This document shows, piece by piece, positions 51,469 through 60,672 of a stretch of DNA of 64,000 nt. Numbering within the stretch: the first letter of the stretch is position 1; each line of letters starts with the position of its first letter. A program made the position numbers and the translations under genes. Source of the DNA: Pseudoflavonifractor sp. AF19-9AC (lineage in GTDB: Bacteria > Bacillota > Clostridia > Oscillospirales > Oscillospiraceae); contig NZ_QUGI01000002.1 of the NCBI RefSeq assembly GCF_003478995.1, positions 310,536 to 374,535 on the forward strand, given 5' to 3'. The notes beneath the pieces were generated by a model. It saw nothing but the letters and a program-made list of their open reading frames with translations, was not told where the DNA came from and did no database searches.

Positions 51469-52104
51469 ATGAAACTTCTGGACATCACCCAAACCTACGA
51501 ACCGGGTATGCAGCATTACCCCAGCATCCCGGACTTCCACCTGGAGTGGGTCCGCCACTACGATAAGGGCAGCGGAATGGCCCTCTCCCGCTTCACAACC
51601 ACCAGCCATCTGGGCACCCATATCGACGCACCCTACCACTTTCTTTCCCAGGGGGCCCGCACCATTGATCTCCCTCTGGAAACCCTGTGCGGACCGGCCC
51701 AGGTGGTGGATGCCCGGGGACTGCCCTGTATCACCCGGGACGTGCTGGCCGGCTGTGATATCCATACCCCACGTCTGATTTTTCTCACAGACAACACCCG
51801 TCTGCTGAAGGAATCGGACTCCTTTGAAAACGTTTATTTTACGCCGGATGCCTGTGACTATCTGTCCCAGGCGGGGGTTCAGCTGGTAGGCATCGACTAT
51901 TTCAGCGTGGATCCCAAGGGCGACAAGAGCCGTTCGGCTCATCTGCCTCTGCTCAGCAGCGGCATCATCATTCTGGAGGCCGTCCAGCTGGACGGCGTGG
52001 CCCCAGGCGATTACGAGCTGTGGTGTCTGCCTCTGAAAATCGCAGAGGTGGAGGGAGCTCCCTGCCGGGCAATCCTGCGGACGAAGGAGGAACTTCCTGT
52101 ATGA
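51469..52104 (+). CDS. cyclase-family metal-dependent hydrolase
   Basis: 211 residues of the cyclase/kynurenine-formamidase-like family. The metal motif is SHLGTHIDAPYHF (H-x-G-T-H-x-D, about 45-57), and GIDYFSVDPKGD plus HLPLLSSGI carry the later histidine region. The family hydrolyses N-formyl amides or related esters and lactones. In a PTS operon it may open a ring of the phosphorylated or later intermediate. ATG 51469 follows the IIC stop by 4 bases, so it is coupled. Confidence 0.85.
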   Translation: MKLLDITQTYEPGMQHYPSIPDFHLEWVRHYDKGSGMALSRFTTTSHLGTHIDAPYHFLSQGARTIDLPLETLCGPAQVVDARGLPCITRDVLAGCDIHTPRLIFLTDNTRLLKESDSFENVYFTPDACDYLSQAGVQLVGIDYFSVDPKGDKSRSAHLPLLSSGIIILEAVQLDGVAPGDYELWCLPLKIAEVEGAPCRAILRTKEELPV

Positions 52105-52976
52105 AGGTATTGGTAACCGGAGCGTCGGGCCTGCTGGGCTGGGACATCGCAGATGCCTTTCAGGCCGCCGGCCACACGGTAAAGCGGCTTTTGGGGCGTC
52201 GGGATGTGAACATCCTGGACACCAAGGCAGTTGCCGACTGTGTCAGCTCCTTTGCCCCGGACCTTGTGGTCCATGCTGCGGGCTACCGGGATCTGGACGA
52301 CATGGAGCAGCACCCCCACGAGGGCTACGCCATCAACACCCTGGGCACCTGGAACATGACCCTGGCCTGCCGTGCCACCAACTGCAAGCTGATTTACATC
52401 AGCAGCGACACGGTGTTTGACGGAGAAAAAACGGACGGCTACCACGAGTTTGATACGCCCTGCCCCGTCAACGTGTACGGCAAGAGCAAGCTGGCCGCCG
52501 AACAGGTCATCCGCTCCCTGTGGGAGAAGCACTTTATCGTACGCACCGCCCTGCTCTTCGGCTATAAAGGGCACCGGGAGAACAGCTTTATCTTCCACAT
52601 CGTGGATGAGCTGACCGCCGGACGCAGCATCTCGGCCAGCGAGGACCAGATCTGCTGTCCCTCCTACACCGCCGACCTGGCCAAGGCTCTGGTGGAGCTG
52701 GGCCAGACAGAGTGGTACGGCACCTATCATCTGACCAATTCGGGAACGGCCTCCCGCTGTGACATCAGCCGGGCGGTGGCCCGCCTGGCCGGTCTGGACC
52801 CGGAGATGGTAAAGCCGGCCAAGGCCTCCTCCACCAAGATTGCCCGCCGGGCCAAAAATACGGTCTTCCGCTCCCTGGCCTGGCCCGCAGCCTTCGGCTA
52901 TGAGCTCCCCCCCTGGGAGGAAGCGCTGGAGCGCTGCTGGAAGGAAAGCCAGGAACAGGAGGCGAGCACCCCGTGA
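52101..52976 (+). CDS. NAD(P)-dependent sugar epimerase/reductase (RmlD-like SDR)
   Basis: A 291-residue extended short-chain dehydrogenase of the dTDP-4-dehydrorhamnose reductase type. VTGASGLLGWDIADAF is the Rossmann motif, SSDTVFDGEKTDGYHEFD and NVYGKSKLAAEQ give the S/T-Y-K triad (Y-x3-K). The exact sugar-nucleotide or sugar-acid substrate is unclear; in this operon it more likely acts on a sugar-derived oxo compound. It overlaps the cyclase stop by 4 bases. Confidence 0.8.
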   Translation: MKVLVTGASGLLGWDIADAFQAAGHTVKRLLGRRDVNILDTKAVADCVSSFAPDLVVHAAGYRDLDDMEQHPHEGYAINTLGTWNMTLACRATNCKLIYISSDTVFDGEKTDGYHEFDTPCPVNVYGKSKLAAEQVIRSLWEKHFIVRTALLFGYKGHRENSFIFHIVDELTAGRSISASEDQICCPSYTADLAKALVELGQTEWYGTYHLTNSGTASRCDISRAVARLAGLDPEMVKPAKASSTKIARRAKNTVFRSLAWPAAFGYELPPWEEALERCWKESQEQEASTP

Positions 52977-53887
52977 AGACGGTACTGGTGGCCTCCAAAA
53001 CCTGCCGTGCCATCGCTCCCGCAGAGGAACTGATTGCCCGGTTTGCCCAGGCCGGCCTGCAGGCTGAGCTTGGCAGTCTGGCCGACCGTCCGGATTGTCT
53101 GGAGCGCTGTGACGCCGTGGTGCTGGGCACCGAGATCATGGACGAAACACGGCTGCGAGCAGGAAAAAACCTGAAGCTGGTGTGCAAATTCGGCGTTGGT
53201 CTGGACAACATCGACCAGGCCGCCGCCCAGACTCTGGGAATCGCCGTACGAAATCTCCCCGCCGTCAATTCCGGCGCGGTGGCCGAGCTGGCCTTCGGAC
53301 TGATGCTCACCCTGGCCCGCCGCATCGCAGAAGGGGACCGGGCCGTCCGCAGCGGCGCCTGGCCCCGTCTGGTGGGAACCACGCTCCGGGGCAAGACCCT
53401 GGGGATTCTGGGCACCGGAGCCATCGGCAGCACCCTGGCCCGTCTCTCCTCCGGCTTTGGGATGAAGCTCCTGGGCTATGACGCCATGGAGAATCCCGCG
53501 TTCCTGTCGGCGGGAGGGGCGTACGCTCCGCTGGATCAGGTGCTGGCTCAGGCCGACTTTGTCTCCGTACATCTGCCCCTCAACGATGCCACCCGCAACT
53601 GCATCGGTGCACGGGAGCTGGGGCTCATGAAGCCCACCGCCATTCTCATCAACACCGCGCGGGGCGGTCTGGTGGACGAAGCTGCTTTGGAGGAAGCCCT
53701 CCGGGCCGGCCGTCTGGCCGGGGCGGGGCTGGATGTTCTGGCCCACGAGCCCCCCTCCGAAAGCCCGCTTCTGGGCATGGAGCAGGTCATCTGCACCCCC
53801 CACATCGCCGCCTATGACGACGCCACGCTCCGCCACATGCTGGAGCGCTGTATCGAGACGCTGACCGACTTTTTGAATGAGAAATAG
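52973..53887 (+). CDS. D-2-hydroxyacid dehydrogenase family
   Basis: 304 residues of the D-isomer 2-hydroxyacid dehydrogenase family. LGILGTGAIGSTLARLS is the nucleotide motif; conserved residues are R in NTARGGLVDEAAL, E in HEPPSESPLL and H in CTPHIAAY. It interconverts a 2-oxo acid and a D-2-hydroxy acid with NAD(H). Start is GTG 52973 overlapping the previous stop (GTGA). Confidence 0.92.
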   Translation: MKTVLVASKTCRAIAPAEELIARFAQAGLQAELGSLADRPDCLERCDAVVLGTEIMDETRLRAGKNLKLVCKFGVGLDNIDQAAAQTLGIAVRNLPAVNSGAVAELAFGLMLTLARRIAEGDRAVRSGAWPRLVGTTLRGKTLGILGTGAIGSTLARLSSGFGMKLLGYDAMENPAFLSAGGAYAPLDQVLAQADFVSVHLPLNDATRNCIGARELGLMKPTAILINTARGGLVDEAALEEALRAGRLAGAGLDVLAHEPPSESPLLGMEQVICTPHIAAYDDATLRHMLERCIETLTDFLNEK

Positions 53888-53901
53888 GATGTGAAGCATA
53901 C

Positions 53902-54363
53902 ATGCTTACAAGCTTATTAACCAAAGAAACCATCGCCCTCCAGGTGGAGGCGGAGGACTGGATGGACGCCATCCGGAAATCAGCCCGTCCCCTGCTGGAG
54001 AACGGGTCCATTGAACCCCGCTACATTGACAGCATGATTCAGGCGGTTAAGGACCTGGGTCCCTACATCGCCATTGCGCCCGGTGTGGCCATTGCCCACG
54101 CCAAGCCGGAGCAGGGTGTGGTGCGCATGGGGATGTCCCTGGCCACCCTGAAGCACCCCGTTTCCTTTGGAAACACGGCCAACGATCCCATTCGTCTGGT
54201 ACTGACCCTGGCGGCCCAGGACCATGACGCCCATCTTAACGCCATGGGCGACATGGTGGAGCTGCTGGGCAGCCCGGACCGATTCCAGCGTATTCTGGAT
54301 GCCCAACAGGTGGACGAAGTCTGTGCCTGCCTGAAGGAATGTGAACAGGAGGCAGAAGCATGA
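53902..54363 (+). CDS. PTS IIA component (mannitol/fructose-ascorbate type)
   Basis: 153 residues, IIA domain with the phosphorylated histidine in GVAIAHAKPEQGVVRMG (H about residue 67). Works with the IIB and IIC at the front of the operon, but is separated from them by four enzyme genes. It overlaps the next gene by 4 bases (ATGA). Confidence 0.93.
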   Translation: MLTSLLTKETIALQVEAEDWMDAIRKSARPLLENGSIEPRYIDSMIQAVKDLGPYIAIAPGVAIAHAKPEQGVVRMGMSLATLKHPVSFGNTANDPIRLVLTLAAQDHDAHLNAMGDMVELLGSPDRFQRILDAQQVDEVCACLKECEQEAEA

Positions 54364-55355
54364 CCGTTACCAAAACTCTGGACGAAATTCGTTCCTACGT
54401 CACTCAGATTCTTCAGACAAAGGGCGTTCCCCCCGAGGCCTGCCAGACCGTGGCGGACAGCCTGGCCTACGCCGATGGCCGGGGCACCCGCTCCCATGGT
54501 CTCAACATGCTCAGCGCCTATCTGGAGCGCATTGACGCCGGAGGAATTGACGTCGCCGCCGTCCCTCAGGTGGTGCGGGAAGACGCCTGCACCCTCTGTC
54601 TGGATGCCAAAAACGGCTTCGGCCAGGTGGGCGTCCAGGCTCTGGTGGACGGGCTGCTGAAAAAGGCGGAACAGTCCGGTGTGGTCTGCGGCAGCGTGCG
54701 CAGCCTGAACCACTGCGGCGCTCTGGCCTACTATACCGAGCAGTGCGCCCGGCAGGGGTACATTGCGTTCCTGTTTGTCAATGCCAATCCCACCGTCGCC
54801 CCCTTCGGCGGCATGGAAGCTACCCTGGGCACCAACCCCATGTCCGTGGCGCTGCCCAACGGCGACCTGCCCATTCTTCTGGACATGGCCTCCAGCGCGG
54901 TGGCCAAGGCCAAAATTTACCAAGCCGCCAAGCTGGGCCAGAAAATCGATCCCTCCTGGGCGCTGGACCAGGAAGGAAACCCCACCGACGATCCTCAGAA
55001 AGCCATCTCCGGTGTGCTCACCTCCATGGCCGGCCCCAAGGGCTACGGCATTGCTCTGGTGGTGGAGGCGCTGGCCGGCGTGGTCAGCGGAGCAGGCATT
55101 ACCAGTCAGGTCTCCTCGGTTCATAAGGGTCTGGACCGCGGCATGAACGCCGGCGGCTTCCTGATCCTGATCAATCCCAGTGCCTTCCTGTCCCCCGGGG
55201 ACTACCGCCACCGTCTGGCTCAGCTGGTGGAGAGCGTCAAGTCCTGCAAGCCTCAGCCCGGCCGCGAGATCTTCCTGCCCGGTGAGATCGAGCACCGCAA
55301 CCTGGCCAAGGCCAAGGCGGAGGGCGTCACCTACGACTCGGTTTTCTTCACCTGA
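54360..55355 (+). CDS. Ldh_2-family NAD(P) dehydrogenase (malate/ureidoglycolate/diketogulonate type)
   Basis: 331 residues. The opening includes ADGRGTRSHGLNMLSAYLER (R-S/T-H-G motif), with the nicotinamide site around GTNPMSVALPNGDLPILLD. Family members reduce 2-oxo acids (malate, lactate, ureidoglycolate, 2,3-diketo-L-gulonate). The last substrate is suggestive next to an ascorbate-type PTS. Function here is a guess within that family. Confidence 0.9.
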   Translation: MTVTKTLDEIRSYVTQILQTKGVPPEACQTVADSLAYADGRGTRSHGLNMLSAYLERIDAGGIDVAAVPQVVREDACTLCLDAKNGFGQVGVQALVDGLLKKAEQSGVVCGSVRSLNHCGALAYYTEQCARQGYIAFLFVNANPTVAPFGGMEATLGTNPMSVALPNGDLPILLDMASSAVAKAKIYQAAKLGQKIDPSWALDQEGNPTDDPQKAISGVLTSMAGPKGYGIALVVEALAGVVSGAGITSQVSSVHKGLDRGMNAGGFLILINPSAFLSPGDYRHRLAQLVESVKSCKPQPGREIFLPGEIEHRNLAKAKAEGVTYDSVFFT

Positions 55356-55421
55356 CCAGAACATTCTCTTTATTTACCCTGTGCGCAAAGTCCATTCACT
55401 ATATAACTTGGAGGTATTATC

Positions 55422-56321
55422 ATGAAAGCAAAAGAATTTGTCGGCATTATTCCCCCCGCCCTGTCCTCCTTTGACAAGGACGGCAACATCTATGAGAAGG
55501 GCCTGCGGGAAAATATCCGCTTCATTCTGCCCTACGTGGACGGCCTGTATCCCATCGGCACTTACGGCTGCGGTCCCTGCATGGACCTGGACGAGCGCAA
55601 GCGGGTTTTGGAGATCATCCTGGACGAGGTCAACGGCAAGGTTCCCGTGGTGGCCCATGTAGGCACCGCCGACACCAAGACCACCTGTGAACTGGCCCGC
55701 CATGCCAAGGCGGCCGGCGCCGCCGGTGTGGGCGCCATCTCCCCCTACTACTCTCCCAACCTGCCCGAGGAGGCTCACTACCGCCACTTTGCCGCCCTTC
55801 TGGACGCGGTAAACGAGGAGGAGTTCCCCGTCTTCGTGTACAACAACAAGAACCTCTCCCAGAACGCCATCACCCCCAAGCTGCTGCGCCGTCTGGCTGA
55901 GCACGGCCTGCGGGGCTGCAAGGACAGCTCCTTCGACCTGGTGAACTACTACCAGTTCCACGAGGCCATCAAGGACATCCCCGATTTCAACCTCATCGTG
56001 GGCACCGAGGCCATTTTCGTATCCGCCTTTGATGCCGGCGCCACCGGCTGCGTGTGCGGCATGGCCAACATTTTCCCCGAGCTGATGCAGGACATCCGCC
56101 AGGCCTACCTGAAGGGCGATCGTGAGAAGGCCATGGCCGATCAGTACAAGATCCTGAAGCTGCGCGCCGTCACCAAGTCCGCCCCCACCGTGCCCATCAT
56201 GCACGCCATTCTGGCCATGCGCGGCGTGGACTCCGGCCTGCCCCGCAGCCCCTACATTGAGATCAGCGACGAGCTGAAGGCCAGCGTCAAATCCAAGCTG
56301 GAGGAAATGGGCCTGCTGTGA
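55422..56321 (+). CDS. DapA/N-acetylneuraminate-lyase family aldolase
   Basis: 299 residues, class I aldolase barrel of the DHDPS/NAL family. The Schiff-base lysine is K in LRGCKDSSFD (about 165), the catalytic tyrosine is in FPVFVYNNKN (about 137). The usual GTTGE binding loop is replaced by GTYGCGPCMDLD (about 46-57). The family splits or joins pyruvate with an aldehyde. In this operon it may cleave a 2-keto-3-deoxy acid. ATG 55422 follows TTGGAGG. Confidence 0.88.
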   Translation: MKAKEFVGIIPPALSSFDKDGNIYEKGLRENIRFILPYVDGLYPIGTYGCGPCMDLDERKRVLEIILDEVNGKVPVVAHVGTADTKTTCELARHAKAAGAAGVGAISPYYSPNLPEEAHYRHFAALLDAVNEEEFPVFVYNNKNLSQNAITPKLLRRLAEHGLRGCKDSSFDLVNYYQFHEAIKDIPDFNLIVGTEAIFVSAFDAGATGCVCGMANIFPELMQDIRQAYLKGDREKAMADQYKILKLRAVTKSAPTVPIMHAILAMRGVDSGLPRSPYIEISDELKASVKSKLEEMGLL

Positions 56322-56416
56322 TACAATAGCGGCATAGAGAAACACCGGGGCGGGTGGGAGCTTCCGGCCCTCCGTCCGCCCCCATCCCTCCGCCGGAGAG
56401 AACCGAGGTGGTATCT

Positions 56417-58528
56417 GTGCCCTATCTCACATCCCGATGCTCTGTCATCGCCCATATCCTTCTGGAACAGACGGAGCCCATCACCATCTCCCGCCTGGCC
56501 CAGACCCTTCAGATCAGCGAGCGAACCGTCCGCTACGATCTGGATGAGCTGGATGCCTGGCTGGCCGCCCAGAATGTGCTTCTGGTGCGCAAACGGCGCA
56601 TCGGCGTCTTTCTGGACCGAACCTCCCAGGGCTTCCCCTCCCTTCAGGAGGCATTTACCGGTGCGTCCGACTCCTCCCGCATCTATTCCGGCGCGGAGCG
56701 CCGATGGCACATTGTACATCGGCTGCTCAGCGGTCTGCCCCAGAACCTGTCCGGTCTGGCGGAGGCCACAGGGGTCAGCAAATCCACGGTGTGCCGGGAT
56801 CTGGAGGATGTGGAGCAGTGGCTGACTGCCCGCCGCATTTATCTCTCCCGTGCCCGCGATCTTTTCTGCACGGGCAACGAGCTGGATATCCGCAAGGCTA
56901 TGGTGGATCTGGCCTATGAGCGCTTCGGGCGTATGCCGCTGGTGAAGCTGCTCCAGACCGCCCAGCGGCCTTTGAAGGATGTGCTGTGGTTTCCCGAGGG
57001 CTTCTCCCTCTCCACTGCCGAGCTGATTTCCACGGTGCGCCGCCTGCAGCGGGATCTCCAGGTATCCTTTACCGATGAATCTTCCCTGGAAATCCTCCTG
57101 TACTTCGGCGTGACCCTGTCCCGGATCTTTTCCGGCAAATATGTGTTTCTTCCCGAAGCGAACCTTGTCCACCTGGCCTCCACCCGGGAATTTCTGGTCA
57201 CCGGACAGGTGCTGGGGGAGCTGGCTTCCAGTTTGAATCTGGACTTTCCCGAGGCCGAACGCTGCTACGCCACCATGCATGTGCTGGGCTGCAGCGTCAC
57301 CCATGCCGACGCATCGGGCAAAACCTCCCGGGCTGAGCAGTACCTGCAGGCCGCGGTCAAGGATTTTATTGCGGAGGTCAGCCATATTCTGGGAAAAAAC
57401 CTGTCCCAGGACCCCGTCCTTCTCCAGGACCTGATGCTGGAGCTCCGTCCCTGGATCTCCAGAGCCCGCTTTCGGGTGGGCACTCCCCATGACACCGGCA
57501 GTCTGATCCAGACGGCCTACGCCGATATTTTCCGGGCGGTCTGGGCTTCCATGCCTCTTCTGGAGGTGCAGTTTGGCGTACAGTTTGATCTGGCCCTTGC
57601 GGAGGAGCTGTCGGCCTACATCGCAGCCGCCTGGGAGCGCACGGAGCAGGACAGTGCAGACAAATACGTAACCGCCATCGTGGTGTGCGGGGCCGGCATC
57701 GGGGCAGCCAAGCTGCTCTCCTCCCGCATTACCAAGCTTTTTCCCCAAATTCAGGTTCTCCAGGAAATTTCCCTGGCGGAATTTGAATCCTTTGACACCG
57801 GCAGCGTGGACATTGTATTTACCGCCGCTCCCATAGAGCATGCCGCATCCAATGTCCTCTGTGTCGAGCCGCTCCTGGGTCCCGAAAGCCAGGAGCAGGT
57901 ATCCCGCTATCTGCGGGATAACCTCCACCAGTTTGAAAATCGGGACCGCTATATTCAGAAAATTTTGATGATCGTGGAGAACAACTGCACCATCGAAAAC
58001 CGTTCAAAGCTCTATCAGGAGCTGGAGCAGTTTCTCTACGCGCAGAAAGTGCATTCCATCTTACAAACCGCACGGCATTACTCGCTTGGATCTCTGATCA
58101 CCAAAAAACGAATTATCCTTCATGCTGACGCCGCGGACTTCCGCCAGGCCATCACCCTGGGCGGTGAGCTGTTGGTCCGGGACGGCGCCATTGAACCAGA
58201 TTATATCAGGGCGATGATTGAACACACCGTGGCCTATCCCTCCGACGTGGTGGTGGCCCCCCACGTCGCACTGGCCCACGCCACTTCCTGTGGGAATGTA
58301 CACGAGGTCTGTATGAGCCTTGTGCTGCTGGATCACCCAGTTCCCTTCCACCATCTCCGCAACGATCCAGTCAAGCTGGTGCTCTGCTTGGGGACTGTAG
58401 ATAACTATTCTCACGAGAAGGCAATCTATGACTTGCTTAAAATATTGGAAAACAAATATCTGCTGGACAGCATTCTGCAAGCGGAACATGTAAACCAAAT
58501 TCTGCTCACCATCAACGGAATCAACTAA
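56417..58528 (+). CDS. PRD-containing transcriptional regulator with EIIB and EIIA domains
   Basis: 703 residues. N-terminal winged HTH (about 8-60: ITISRLAQTLQISERTVRYDL) and a second HTH (about 100-135), two PTS-regulation domains (about 175-400), a galactitol-type IIB-like domain with CGAGIGAAKLL (about 425), and a C-terminal IIA domain with HVALAHATSCGN (about 620). DNA-binding type (MtlR/LicR/UlaR-like), not RNA-binding. GTG 56417 is the start, with GAGGTGGTATCT upstream; the longer frame is non-coding leader. It probably activates this operon when PTS phosphorylation state signals substrate. Confidence 0.92.
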   Translation: MPYLTSRCSVIAHILLEQTEPITISRLAQTLQISERTVRYDLDELDAWLAAQNVLLVRKRRIGVFLDRTSQGFPSLQEAFTGASDSSRIYSGAERRWHIVHRLLSGLPQNLSGLAEATGVSKSTVCRDLEDVEQWLTARRIYLSRARDLFCTGNELDIRKAMVDLAYERFGRMPLVKLLQTAQRPLKDVLWFPEGFSLSTAELISTVRRLQRDLQVSFTDESSLEILLYFGVTLSRIFSGKYVFLPEANLVHLASTREFLVTGQVLGELASSLNLDFPEAERCYATMHVLGCSVTHADASGKTSRAEQYLQAAVKDFIAEVSHILGKNLSQDPVLLQDLMLELRPWISRARFRVGTPHDTGSLIQTAYADIFRAVWASMPLLEVQFGVQFDLALAEELSAYIAAAWERTEQDSADKYVTAIVVCGAGIGAAKLLSSRITKLFPQIQVLQEISLAEFESFDTGSVDIVFTAAPIEHAASNVLCVEPLLGPESQEQVSRYLRDNLHQFENRDRYIQKILMIVENNCTIENRSKLYQELEQFLYAQKVHSILQTARHYSLGSLITKKRIILHADAADFRQAITLGGELLVRDGAIEPDYIRAMIEHTVAYPSDVVVAPHVALAHATSCGNVHEVCMSLVLLDHPVPFHHLRNDPVKLVLCLGTVDNYSHEKAIYDLLKILENKYLLDSILQAEHVNQILLTINGIN

Positions 58529-58570
58529 AACTGGGACAGAGTGTTCCCACAAGAATCAGGAGAATGGATT

Positions 58571-58837
58571 ATGGAAAAGCAATCGGTCACCATTACCAAT
58601 CCCACCGGCATCCATGCCAGACCCGCATCTCTTCTGGTAAGTCTGTGCCAACAATTCCAGTCTGACATTGTCATGGAGTGCGCAGACAGCGGGCGGCAGG
58701 TCAATCCCAAAAGCATTTTCAGCGTCCTGTCCGGCCGGCTGAAGCCGGGCACCACCGTGACCGTCGCGGCAGACGGCGAGGACGCTCAGCAGGCCGTGCA
58801 GGAGATCTGCACCTTTATTGAAGCACTGGAGGAATAA
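58571..58837 (+). CDS. ptsH: HPr phosphocarrier protein
   Basis: 88 residues. His15 in TGIHARPAS is the phosphorylation site for enzyme I. The regulatory serine region reads NPKSIFSVLSG (Ser at 48 by this numbering) where typical HPr has NLKSIMGVMSL, so the serine is kept but the following residues differ. ATG 58571 follows CAGGAGAATGGATT. It directly precedes ptsI. An HPr inside a sugar operon is uncommon and suggests a dedicated relay. Confidence 0.93.
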   Translation: MEKQSVTITNPTGIHARPASLLVSLCQQFQSDIVMECADSGRQVNPKSIFSVLSGRLKPGTTVTVAADGEDAQQAVQEICTFIEALEE

Positions 58838-58840
58838 CCC

Positions 58841-60523
58841 ATGCAAATCAAAGGGATTGGCGTATGCGGCGGCATGGCGATTGCGCCCATACACTATGTG
58901 GAGTCGCCCTGTCCGGCGGATATCAACGAGCATACCGATCGGGAACCGGCACAGTTGAAGGCCCGTCTGGATGAGCTGACCGCAGCGCTGCAGCAGGAGT
59001 TTTTGTCCCGGGCGGCGCTTCTGCGTCAGCGTGAGCAGACACAGGACGCCGAGATGCTGGAGATGCAGGCGGTTATGCTCTGTGATGTCACCTTCCAGAA
59101 CGGGGTCTGCCGCTACCTGGACCAGGGGTACAGTCTGGCCGCATCCATCACCCGCAGCTCCAATGACCAGCAGCAGGGCATTCTGGAAACAGAGGACCCC
59201 TACCTGATGGAGCGTGTGGCCGATGTGGCAGACATGGCCTCCCGTCTGGTATATGCCTGCTGGGAGATCCCCTATCCCGACCTGTCCCAGCTGGATCATC
59301 CGGTGGTGGTGGCGGCGGAGGACCTTCAGCCCTCCATGCTGGTCAGCGCTCCGGAGGAATTTATCCAGGGACTGGTGCTGGAGCACGGATCCCGCACCTC
59401 GCACATTGCCATCCTGGCCGCCGGCCGGGAGCTGCCCACCCTGGTGGGCTGCGAGGATCTGTCCGCCCTCCATGCCAGCTTCCGGGCGGGTAAGCCGGAG
59501 CTGGTCTGTCTGGATGCAGACCAGGGAACGCTCTCCTTTGCCATGACGGACCAGGAGCTGCAGCAGGCCCGGCAGAAGCTGGAGGCCTGGCAGCAGGAGC
59601 GGCAGGCGCTCTTTGTCTACCGTGATCAGATCTGTGCCACCGCCGACGGCGAGCGGGTGTATCTCTATGGCAACATCATGGAAGCCGCTGCCGCAGAGCG
59701 AGTCCGGGAGTACGGCGGCGACGGCGTAGGCCTGTTCCGCACGGAATTTCTTTACATGAACCGGTCCACCCTGCCCAGCGAGGAGGAGCAGTTTGCCCAT
59801 TACCGGGCGGCTGTCCGCAAAATGGGCGGGAAGGACGTGACCATCCGCACCATGGATATCGGGGCGGACAAGCAGACTCCGGCGCTGGATTTGGGGCGGG
59901 AGGAAAATCCCTTCCTGGGCTTCCGGGCCATCCGGGTCTGCCTGGCCAAGCCGGATATCCTGCGCACACAGCTTCGGGCAATTCTGCGGGCCAGTGCCTT
60001 TGGCCCGGTTAAAATCCTGTTCCCCATGATTTCCCGCATGTCCGAGCTGGATCAGGCGCTGGCCATTCTGGAGGACTGTAAGGCCCAGCTCCGCCAGGAG
60101 GGCAAGTCCTTTGATGAGTCCATTCGCATTGGAATTATGGTTGAAATTCCCTCCGTGGCAATTTTGGCCTCTCAGTTTATTCAGAAGGTGGATTTTTTCA
60201 GCATCGGAAGCAACGACCTGACCCAGTACACCCTGGCCGTAGACCGGATGAACGAAAAAATCGACTATCTCTACGACGGGCTGGACCCTGCGGTCCTGAC
60301 GCTGATTCGTGCCTCTGTCCGGGCGGCAGACCAGGCAGGCGGCGGAAAGACCTGCGGCCTGTGCGGCGAGCTGGGATCGGATCCCAAAGCGGTCCCCATT
60401 CTTCTGGGGCTGGGGCTCCGCCACCTGAGCGTAAATCCTTCCGCACTGCTGCAGACCAAGCGTCTTATTTCCCAGCTGCACCGTTCCGATCTGGAGCGGG
60501 CAGTGGCCCAGTTGAACTTGTAA
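58841..60523 (+). CDS. ptsI: PTS enzyme I
   Basis: 560 residues, standard length. Phospho-His in GSRTSHIAILAAG (about 187). PEP-binding C-terminal domain: GVGLFRTEFLYMNR, DIGADKQTPAL, GSNDLTQYTLAVDR, and the catalytic Cys in GLCGELGSD (about 505). It draws phosphate from PEP. It completes a private phosphoryl chain EI-HPr-IIA-IIB in this operon. Strong terminator follows. Confidence 0.96.
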   Translation: MQIKGIGVCGGMAIAPIHYVESPCPADINEHTDREPAQLKARLDELTAALQQEFLSRAALLRQREQTQDAEMLEMQAVMLCDVTFQNGVCRYLDQGYSLAASITRSSNDQQQGILETEDPYLMERVADVADMASRLVYACWEIPYPDLSQLDHPVVVAAEDLQPSMLVSAPEEFIQGLVLEHGSRTSHIAILAAGRELPTLVGCEDLSALHASFRAGKPELVCLDADQGTLSFAMTDQELQQARQKLEAWQQERQALFVYRDQICATADGERVYLYGNIMEAAAAERVREYGGDGVGLFRTEFLYMNRSTLPSEEEQFAHYRAAVRKMGGKDVTIRTMDIGADKQTPALDLGREENPFLGFRAIRVCLAKPDILRTQLRAILRASAFGPVKILFPMISRMSELDQALAILEDCKAQLRQEGKSFDESIRIGIMVEIPSVAILASQFIQKVDFFSIGSNDLTQYTLAVDRMNEKIDYLYDGLDPAVLTLIRASVRAADQAGGGKTCGLCGELGSDPKAVPILLGLGLRHLSVNPSALLQTKRLISQLHRSDLERAVAQLNL

Positions 60524-60547
60524 CTCCTCACCTCACTTCTTTTCCCT

Positions 60548-60588
60548 TGAGCATCCCCCGTCCTGCGTGACGGGGGATGCTCATTTTT
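60548..60588 (+). terminator. terminator of the PTS operon
   Basis: TGAGCATCCCCCGTC (60548-60562) pairs with GACGGGGGATGCTCA (60569-60583), followed by TTTTTCTT. Confidence 0.93.
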
Positions 60589-60672
60589 CTTCCTTTTGGC
60601 GGAACCTCGAATGACAGCCCTGCTCTTCACATAAATATGGAGTAAATCTCAAATTGAATGGAGTGGGGCTCA

